Shown here: positions 55,677 through 64,000 of the stretch, in pieces
Layout: the number at the start of each line of letters is the position of its first letter
Position numbering within the stretch: the stretch's first letter is position 1
Assembly (NCBI GenBank): GCA_003194525.1
Contig: NBIV01000193.1
Location: 1-64,000, forward strand
DNA from: Gracilariopsis chorda
Taxonomy: Eukaryota > Rhodophyta > Florideophyceae > Gracilariales > Gracilariaceae
Length of the DNA stretch: 64,000 nt
Reading direction: 5' to 3'
Notes under the pieces: model-generated
Told to the model about the DNA's origin: nothing
Seen by the model: the letters and a program-made list of their open reading frames with translations, nothing else
Databases searched by the model: none
Made by a program: the position numbers and the translations under genes

Positions 55677-56306
55677 TTAGTAGCATTGCAAGTAAGTATT
55701 GTGCTTACCTAAAACCTGTGACCATCCAGCCTTGGTGGAGTTTGGTGAATTGTACGGTAGAGAGTGTATAAAAGATATAACAGCAGTTCTAAAGCACCAC
55801 TCAACGTATTCTCTATACTGTTATATGCCTTCGTAATCAGTTTCCCTTTCTCCCTGACCATTGAATATCTCAGTTGCACTTCTGATCCCTTCCGCTTCCA
55901 TTAGATCCAATTTGAAGGGGTCGGACCTCGGGTATTCCTCGTCATCCAGAAAGCGGTCAATTAGGGCATCTGAAGCCACCTCATCCATCAACTTTACCTC
56001 TTTATTTACAATCATCTTGCCTTCTTTGACAAATTCCAAAACACCCCTCTCATTACTAACACCATGGTTTCAATTTCGTAGCAGTATGTAATTACGTAAG
56101 TTACCTACCCCGATACAAGGTCGTTCTTGATTCCGTACATCTTCTTCATGCTCAGTGGTTGGTACTTGAACTCTTACCTCTTCTACACTCGGTGGTACGG
56201 GTAACATATTGTACCAAAAACAATGGGACAATTTCAAAGATTAAAAATAATATGGAAGGAATGACCTGTATACCTCACCCTTTCTTCTATATGCCCTTGC
56301 GTAGTC
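55677..56306. other. LTR-adjacent sequence; small acidic ORF
   Basis: The first 65 bp are internal sequence of the LTR element. A minus-strand ORF at 56039-55821 (72 codons, acidic: LIDRFLDDEEYPRSDPFKLD) is the only open frame and is unrecognised. Confidence 0.25.
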
Positions 56307-58171
56307 CTAATTACGCCCTATCTGTTCAAATCCCCCATGCACAAAGTACGTCAGAGTCTGCCTCGATATCCTATTTAGGCAATTCGATATCTTAAAAGGA
56401 CTAAAGGATACACAAAAAACGGGTAAAATGTGGAGTTCTCTTTCGCCAAAAAAAAAACAAATTCTAATGGGTACCTTGAGTATCCGCAGCACAGACACAT
56501 GGCCGTAGCCTCGCAGCGCTGCGAAGGTTTGAGAGATTTGCTGCAAAGATCCTTGCTCACTCTCCACGGCAAGCTAGCCGAAGTTGATGAGCTCGTTTTG
56601 CAAGTACAGCTGGAACTCGTTGTCACTGTCTTTCAGCGAGTTTGCACTGCTTCTGTAAACTGTTTGCTTCCGCCTGCTCAGTTTGTTCTGCTTTTCCTTT
56701 CTTCGCCGTCTGTCACTACTCCTTGCACTTCTTCAAAGCGGCAAGTACTAAATCTTCAGTCAATAATCTCCAACGTTTTTGTGTTCAATGTTCCGCTAAC
56801 TAAAATCTTACCATCACTGTGTAAAAGATTTACTGAGGTACAAAACGATTTCATTATTTCGTGATATGTCGTAGTGGCTGCAGACTGCGACTGTGCTCTT
56901 TCGAAAATCGTTATATCTGTCGCCATGGTAACACCAGAATTGACACCACTTGCACGAGAAACCCAAAGTCCGCAAGAGCTAAAGCCTCTAATAATGTTCT
57001 GAAAAAAGAGCGCGTGATTTTCTGCGTTGGATAGAAGCTCGCATACCATATATATGTCATCCTTGGTTTCGTCTTTCACCACGAGTGTTCTTCTATTTAG
57101 TGCATTATGAATCTCGGTCTTGTACGGAGAGAATACCGAGAAGTCAAGCTGCTGATTAGAGTGCCTTGTACGCGCGGATAGTCCTACAAAAACCATGAAG
57201 GTCTCTTTGAATGGCTTTAATACCTTGTAAGAGCAATGCGCACTATATCCATCTAATGCCAAGAGCAATTTCCTGTGCCTCATTTGGAGCGCCGCCCTCT
57301 TTTCAACAATTTTTTGACCCCAATGGAAGAATAAATCTGTGCCTACTCCAGCTATTTCCGTTTACACTCAATTAGCAGTAATAGAAGGATATCTAGATGG
57401 CCTTTATCTTGTTCCATCTGGTCTAGTTCTGTGTTTCCACTGTTTCCCTGCTAGTACGGCCAGTGGGCTCCATGCTCGTCCATCTGCTGATATTGCGGGC
57501 GTTATGGTACCGAGTTGGACATTTGCAGCCTCGTTAAGTTCAACCGAGTTGCTGCGGTTTTTGGCATCAAAGCGAGCTTTTGCTCTCAATCGAGCTGCTG
57601 TCCCAGTAGAAAAGCCATTCTCGTCTATTTTAAACAACTGTTCAGGGGGGTCTATCTTGTACTCTTTGAACATGTGCTGAAATCTCGCCAAGGTTTTTGC
57701 ATGGTTAGTTTCAGACATTGCAAGTTGGCGTGGCTTCTCTAAATGTGACCTTCGTTTCACGGTCATATTGGAATGTCGCCTTAGAAAGCTACGTACAAAA
57801 CCATCGCCTTGTCTGTCATTACGAAAAGGCCGTTTTGACCTACGCTGCTGCGACAACGAACGAACGAAGTGTTTGACCAAGTCCTTGGGACAATTTAGCA
57901 GTAGTGGTGTGCCACGGGGTGAGAAGAAGAGCACTGAATTCTTGAATATCTGTTCTTCTTCTTTTGTAAGGAGTGGTTTTATGCCTCTGCTACCTACTTG
58001 CTTTCCTTGGCTCTGTGCCTGTTTTAGACGCCATAGAGATGAATACGGACGTCCGTGAGCGGTGGCACATTTTAGAGTAGATATGTTAGAGCGACGAGGC
58101 TCGATAAGTGCTTGGGTGTAATCATGATGGGCATGGCATTGTTCCGGGGCCGTAACGCACTTCTGGGTCAT
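56307..58171 (-). pseudogene. pogo-like (DDE_1/CENP-B type) transposase, nonsense codons only in core
   Basis: From ATG 58171 one frame runs to 56756, with stops only at 57404 (TAA), 57368 (TGA) and 57362 (TAA) and no frameshift. A CENP-B/Psq-type helix-turn-helix N-terminus (GRPYSSLWRLKQA, KPLLTKEEEQIF, GFVRSFLRRHSNMTVKRRSH) is followed by the DDE_1 core: first Asp in 'EQLFKIDENGFSTG', second in 'LLALDGYSAHCSYKVL', third region 'QQLDFSVFSPYKTEIHNAL'. This is the layout of pogo/Tigger/jerky transposases, TA-target Tc1/mariner relatives. A cysteine/glutamine-rich tail in other frames (56626-56307) is probably the decayed C-terminus. Confidence 0.78.
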
Positions 58172-59338
58172 TGTAGTTACTAAATTAGCGAGAAGGCAGA
58201 TGAGATGGATTGATTGTGTCTGGAGTTCTGTTCAGGTTATAAAACAGGGGGCGAATGAGATGAGTTGTCGCCTCTTGATGGAAAAAAGTGCGCCAAAGCT
58301 GATAGTGGCATCGGATTTGAATATAAATGAGCCGACTGTGAGTAAATAGAGTTATTAGATCTGCATGTACGCTAGAAGTAAAAAGTTTGGGACAATGTAA
58401 TCTTGAAACCGACCCAGCATTGTGTAGCACATGTTTAGTGCACCAAATGATACCTGATTTGGTACCACGTTTACTTCTTCCGTACATTCAAAGAATTCCT
58501 TCAGTTCGGGTTCAGTCTTATTTTCTAGTGCTCCAGTACCACCGGAGCCCTGATACTTCTGAAATTTAGGCTGCCTGAGATCTTATAATGCAAGCCAAAA
58601 GTTTTTCTTTTCCTTCTTTATCCCAAACGCCCTCCTTTCTTTCAGGTGAGATTTTACAGACTTCTGCATGCTCTCAAAACTCTCGAGCACAACTGAACAG
58701 TCCGTCTCGAACGGTTCATGACTAAGCCCAAGCTTCAAACCCACTATCTGTTCTGGTGTGGAAGAGTTCTGACCTACAAAGATGCACGATGTACAGTTCG
58801 TTGGAGTCCTATCTCTTTGACAACGCAACCGCCCACTCACAAGCCTACCATTTTGCTTCATTCGTCCTCGAATGAGACGTCGATAGAGCATTCCGTACAG
58901 ATTTACATCATGAGTAGCAATGGAAGCAACGTATGTCGGTTGATGTGCTACAGTGTTTGAGTGGTAAACCCCTTTTCATGTTCATCTTCGCCATTTTCAA
59001 CGTGGTTCTGCCTCCCTACAACTTCTACCACGGCCATTAGTGGTACCTACTTCAAAACAACGTCTAATTTAGAAAGTCAACTAGGTACGACAATCGTTAC
59101 TTGCTTACTTTGTGACGCATATAGCTGACGTTTTTGTGTATCTTAAGTAAGTAATCAAGTAATTCCAAAATTATGAGCCTTGCAGCAGACGAGCTATCTT
59201 CAAATCTTTATATTTCTATGAGCAGAAATAGAGCAGTTAACAAACATTTCCATCATTAAAGCAGCCTTTAACGCCCTAACTTTTGTAAGATTTTGTTTTC
59301 TTCAAGGTCTCAGACGATACTTCTTACACAGTATCCTT
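58172..59338. other. Spacer with one unrecognised minus-strand ORF
   Basis: 58891-58583 (102 codons, basic, ending SHLKERRAFGIKKEKKNFWL) is open but has no known family. Nothing else is supported. Confidence 0.25.
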
Positions 59339-60010
59339 CTATTTCCTTCTGATTGGTTTGTCTTTGGCGTCATCGTTCTTTTCCAGACAGAACATATCAT
59401 CTTTTTTTTTTTTGGTAAGGTCCATGTCACATTGCTGAAATACTGCGCCTTTCATCAATTTCAACTGCGAGGAATTCTCATCTCGCATTCGAAACAGATT
59501 TTGTTGGTAATGTAGTCGGTATTTTTGTACCACTTCCTCCGTGACATTCTCTGTTTTGAAAAAATTTGTTGCAAGCAAAATGTCTACAAGGCGACTTCGA
59601 ATAACTATCTATCTGTATCGCTCTGACAAAAGAACAGAATAACCGTCCGCATAAGTACTTTCCAGTGCATAACCGCAATGTATAGTAAACTCAAAACACA
59701 AAAATTTGACAGAGCACCCACAGCTATACGAATCTTCCTGTCTCTTGTACGTGCAAACATCCAGCATGAAAGTGGATTTTGACAGTTCAGAAGACGTGTT
59801 GTTTAGACAGCTAATCTCAAAAACGTCTCTGAAAAGGATCAAAATGTGCTCTAGGCACTTCCACCCCAAACTATCCCGAATCCTTACCGTCACTCGAACA
59901 TCGCGCAGAAATTCTTTCTATCTAGGGTACATCAGTGCTCATTCGCCAAGTTCAGCGGTACATCCACAGCACGAACTTTCAATTCAACACCCCAACAGTT
60001 TCGAGTAAAT
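59339..60010 (-). pseudogene. Ulp1/SENP-type (C48) cysteine protease relic
   Basis: On the minus strand near 60000-59900, 'DVPLNLANEH' is followed by a TGA where the Trp of the catalytic HW pair is expected. Next 'VRIRDSLGW' gives the catalytic Asp context, and 'KRQEDSYSCG' gives the Gln oxyanion and nucleophile Cys of the C48 fold (59893-59609 frame). A basic/helical tail follows (59578-59339). The order His-Asp-Gln-Cys and spacing fit Ulp1/SENP deSUMOylases, which are often carried by MULE, KDZ and similar transposons as well as by hosts. Stops and a frame change make it inactive. No transposase for it is identifiable nearby beyond the pogo and MULE relics. Confidence 0.6.
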
Positions 60011-61189
60011 CTTTCGAGCATTGACTCAAAACTTTTCATGAAAGCTTCTTCTGAAAACTTTCCTGCCATTTAAGGATTTGCGTATCCCGTCAGCACGGTT
60101 CCAGTGTCCCATGGACAAAGACAGATGCCAGGTATCAGTTCCAGGAAATAATTGCATATATTATGACATCGCTGCACAAGTAAGCACCTTTTTTCTCACT
60201 GTGAAGAAGAGGAACTGGAGATTTCTCACCCATTTATGCTTTCAAGATTGCATAGACGTGCGATTGCATCAATTGGAATCTCTGAGACGTCCAAAAGAGC
60301 TTGAAATCGGTAAACGTGTTCACTTCGTCGTAAAATGCAGTGTATTGCACAGCTTCGAAGCCTTTTCGTCATCATCTTGGACAATACAGCTATAAATGCT
60401 TTTAAACTATACTTCATAGATCAAGGAAGTGTGAGAATAACTGTTTGATGTTCTGCGCGCGTGCGATGATAGATGTCGATAATGGCAAGAATAGGAAACA
60501 GTTCTCGAGCGTAGGGGAATACGAACTGGGATCTTGGAGTTTGGAAATTGGCATCAAATGTCGAGCAAAACCCTGGGAATGGTGCTTTCCACCAGATCTT
60601 CGATGTCCGCCACCTTGGGCACTGAACGCAGCGAAAAGAGCTCTCTGTCCGTGCTCAGTGCGTTACACGCCGGCTGTAAGACCGAAGCAGGTTGCAGGAT
60701 ATAGCTACAGAGGTTGGCAAAGAACGGATGATAAGAACAAGGGTACCGGTAGAACAACTTTGGAACAAGGGGTAAAAGAGAACGAAAAGAGGCACTGTGG
60801 AAAGGTGATGATGCTCGCTGTGAAAAACCCAAATTGACGCCAAGGACGTTGCAAAAATAGGGAACAGGTCCGTAGGCCGAGTGAAGACGATAATAATAGC
60901 CAAATTAATAGCGTATACAGGAGCGGAAACCGATCTGATTCTTGGGACGAAGCAGGACCTAGAAATAAAGCTGACTTACGATAAATTGTTTGCTACTTAA
61001 CCCTGAGGGCTAGACGCACTAGACTCTAACGTGGTTACCCTCCGCAAGGAATTCTAAAGCTTCGCATATGGTTACGACTATAGCCTGGCCTTCGGGAAGA
61101 ATACACAACTCAGTTACCCTTTACTCTGGGGAAGGTGAGAAGAGCTCACCCTGCCTCTAAGCAGCTTCTATCACTGTAACTTACAATAA
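60011..61189. other. Unassigned region
   Basis: A plus-strand ORF at 60445-60837 (130 codons, Cys/Trp/Lys-rich, e.g. KPWEWCFPPDLRCPPPW) and a minus-strand frame at 60417-60226 are open but unrecognised. The first 300 bp may be the N-terminal part of the protease relic. Confidence 0.25.
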
Positions 61190-64000
61190 CTATCTAAGCA
61201 TATGCATACACTTTGTGCGGTCCACACACGTGACAGGCACGCCCTGCAGGTGCTCCCGCACAGAGGTCCCACCAAGATCCACCCAACGGGTTCCTGCCAC
61301 GCATAATATACCACCAGTGCCAGGGATCATATTCAACCCTGTAAGGGGCCTGCTCACCAATAAACCAAAAATAACCCAAAGATTAGGTAACAGGTTATGG
61401 ACGTGCGCATGTCTGTCTGCGGAACACACTATCCATACGAGAATCAGCTACCTACGGCTTTCGGATTATCCATTGCTCCTCACCAAACTCCACTTGGTCT
61501 TCATAAGCGTTCCGCAAATATTTCGCGAGCGCCGAGTAGGTGAAGAGCATCATGACATCTTCCCCATAGTAGCGAATGGAGAAGATATGAAATGGAGTGA
61601 TGCTGTGTGTTCACGAAGAACTTGCCCATATGAGGCGAACTAAACTGATACCAGTAGTCCTACTGGGCTCTGTGATTAACTTTTCTGCTACCTCACCTAA
61701 ATCAGGTAGATTCGCCCCTTGCCAGTACTCGCTCAGCAGACTGTCAGTAATCTTTGAACTTTCTAGCCCCACAATACCACAGATCGCTTAACTTGTGAAA
61801 AGTATGATACTTACCCCACTTACAGAATTGGGTGTCTCCTGAAATATTAAATGAAAAGATTTAAAAGGCGATACATGAGGGCATAGGCGCTCATCCTCCT
61901 TTTCAAAGCACAAGCCTCGTTTGTCATAGGAAATGTCAGTGCATCTTATGGCAGACACGGTATGTGCAGATACACATACTGCAAACGCATGCATAGGAAG
62001 ACAATGTACTTCCTTGACTCTGCATAAACGCAACCTTTGCTCAACCGTAGAAGAATAGTTACTGCAGTGACGCACATATAAAATATAGGTACCCACAACA
62101 AATAAACAGTAACAAAATCTTTTAAATTGTCTACAAAACTACCTTTCCCTACACTCACAACATGAAAATATTATTCCAGCTGACGGTGCCAACGTGCTAA
62201 AAAGTACTCTTTGAAGCAGTAATTTTTGTCGACAAGAAATAGAAGGTACTCCAGCTTAGCCAGCGCACTCAGAAAGTAACGAAGATGTTGGGTCTAATAG
62301 CTCTCTCTTTGACACAGTTTTTGAACAAGATGGTTCCAAGAACCTCAATGTGGTACATTCAATTGGGTTTCGAGTACCAGCTGGGTAGTCACTCTGGACA
62401 ACCTTTATTGGGAGCGCCGTGGGGGCTCAAACTGAAGGGTGGAAGTTGGGTAACAGGATGGGGGTGGCAGCACCAAACCAGTAAGGGCGCGAGATAGCCA
62501 GGCTCGACTAGTCTCAGATAAACCAGAAGGTTGGCTGTAAAAATCAAATCGTATCACAATTAGCCAAAAAGAGCTTAACTCTACCATTCTTCGAGAGAGA
62601 GCGCTGAACCCTATTTAAGAGTGAGTGGGGCTGAACTTCAGGTGCACTCCGTTACGTGGCATACGCTGGGGCCGGCTCTAGTGTCATGGCCTCGTGCCAC
62701 AGTAGCGGAGTTTCACTACGTATCTAAAATAATTAAATAATTCAGTACTCTAAGTAGATAGCCCCTCGAACCCACGCTGCATATTTACTACTTAATATTA
62801 CGCTAGGTGCACTGCCGACGTGGTCAGATCTCTCTGTAATACAAACCCCCTCCTACCGACAGGCACGCCATCGTGGCTGTACACTGTGGCCCGGTGGCCA
62901 GTACTGGTATACCATTTTGGGCACAACTTTAGTGCGCACGCCAAGGTTCAGAGTGCGCAGGACCATTCGATAATCGGTTCCATGGTCGGCCGAGCATCCT
63001 CCTTGCGGAAACTGCGAACCTAAGGTTTGATATCTCCTTCATCACCGGAGACTTTGTTCTGGTTAGCGAAGTGTTCCCTGTACCTTTTGGTTTAAGTTTA
63101 GCCTTTCGGAACTTCGCGAAAAACCCCCTGCGGTCGATCCAACTCACCCCTTGGGTAGTATTCTCCGTGTGTGCGGCGGTGGTATTGGCGTACTTTACCA
63201 CTTGGTCAGCTGACAGCCTGCATTTTCTCCGCCCTTTCACGGTAGACTGTTCCATTTGGTGCCTTCGATCCTGGTTGGTCTTGCCCGCTCGGTCTGCGCC
63301 GCGCAAAGCGTTCGCGCACTACGTTGATATCCATTGGTATCTATGCCGATTGGCTGATCCTTTTCCGTCACTTTATGCGTATCCTGAAGAGATGGTGGCC
63401 TTTTGGATTTAAAGAAGTGGGAAGGCTCATCCGCTCATCCACCGATTGGTTCTGAGGAGCGCCTCCGCTGTGCAGCGTTACTCCCGCACCCAAAAGTACT
63501 GTGGTCACAAATGATGGTAGTTAGAGTGTCTATCCCGCGCGGGTGGAGCCACTTCATACACTATGGCGTTTTCTCCCTACTTCGGGGCCGTTCACCGATG
63601 GCGCGAGCCCGGAAGTTTGGAAAGCTCCGTCAAAGGTCGTGGAGGCTTCTTCTGGGCCTCCTCTAACCACTAAGGGCGACTACTCAGACCGGTCTCCTCT
63701 CCTTGCATTTTCGTGATTCCCTACAGGACCAATTGATTTGGCATCCGCGATGAACTATCATTCTTGGATGGGTCCCTATGGGGGTATAGTCAAACAGGTT
63801 GCTAGCTGTTATTCCCATGGTGGTTAGCAGACTTCCAGCAGTGGTCTGGGTTGCAGTCGTGTCCAAGGGCACGCTTCGACCTCTTAGGATAACTACCCTG
63901 ATCCGGGCCAGTTCCTGTAGTATTCCATACCGCTCCAGCCGCCATCTTTCCCATAGATCAACAGTGTCTACGTGCTCGTCCTGTTAGTGAACTGTTTTGC
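61190..64000. other. Unassigned region to window end
   Basis: No gene, RNA or repeat could be supported. Minus-strand frames at 61429-61190 and 63306-62929 (basic, RRKCRLSADQVVKYANTTAA) and a plus-strand frame at 63071-63412 overlap on opposite strands without recognisable domains. GC content rises after about 62.8 kb, which may mark another element extending beyond the window. Confidence 0.25.

Noticed and set aside
57339-58058. Plus-strand ORFs within the pogo-like region
   Set aside because: Antisense shadows of the minus-strand transposase.
1-64000. CRISPR array, rRNA, bacterial operon or viral genome segment
   Set aside because: No regularly spaced repeats with unique spacers, no rRNA-like stretches, and the genes, intron and transposons are eukaryotic nuclear; no capsid or viral polymerase gene outside LTR elements.

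Overview
Nuclear eukaryotic DNA, made of a small island of ordinary host genes set in a dense, mostly decayed transposable-element landscape. The intact host genes are nearly intron-free: a 1229-codon SNF2/RING helicase in one exon, a uracil-DNA glycosylase, and a plastid-type DnaJ-like cysteine-rich protein with plant-like TKWTS and WRHF elements. One short GT-AG intron is visible, in an F-box gene. Compact genes, a photosynthetic-type protein and this transposon mixture suggest a red alga or another compact-gene algal lineage. This is inference; no marker fixes the taxon.

Layout. 1-6.9 kb is a block of orphan genes: a broken 2-oxoglutarate/Fe(II) oxygenase-like protein with an acidic tail (+), a coiled-coil gene broken by a 14-bp tandem duplication (-), an intact unknown multi-pass membrane protein (-), and a divergent purine-rich coiled-coil gene (+). 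8.2-9.5 kb is a dead cyclic-nucleotide-gated-type K+ channel that still shows its TTIGYGD filter. 9.8-13.2 kb holds low-confidence broken coding fragments. 13,260-19,435 is a young Ty1/copia element with a 5-bp target duplication and near-identical LTRs. 20.3-22.4 kb is a tnp2 (EnSpm/CACTA or Plavaka-like) transposase relic. 23.1-27.8 kb holds a zinc-finger fragment, an LTR in minus orientation and a chromodomain Ty3/gypsy relic. 28.6-30.7 kb is a Harbinger-type transposase with a convergent SANT/Myb-like partner.

The host island runs from 33.9 to 42.3 kb: SHPRH/Rad5-like helicase (-), F-box gene (+), UNG with a PIP box and an E2F-like upstream site (+), and the DnaJ-like protein (-), which lies tail-to-tail with UNG. 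Two of these genes are DNA-repair genes, which may be chance. From 44.3 kb on, mobile DNA dominates again: AT-rich MITE-like elements with CATATG-centred palindromic ends, a second Harbinger with a convergent coiled-coil partner, a piggyBac-like element carrying the same type of ends, a MULE with a SWIM finger, a second copy of the 24-kb LTR in the opposite orientation, a pogo-like transposase and a Ulp1-like protease relic. I could identify nothing from about 60 to 64 kb.

Main observations: (1) several transposase genes keep one reading frame over 1-2 kb but carry multiple nonsense codons and no frameshift, a substitution-only decay; (2) a piggyBac-like family with palindromic CATATG ends links one transposase-bearing copy to two nearby short AT-rich copies; (3) two copies of one LTR in inverted orientation bracket about 30 kb that includes the host genes; (4) the orphan block at the left end has no recognisable relatives beyond the oxygenase fold. 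No virus, toxin, CRISPR array, rRNA or convincing tRNA was found.
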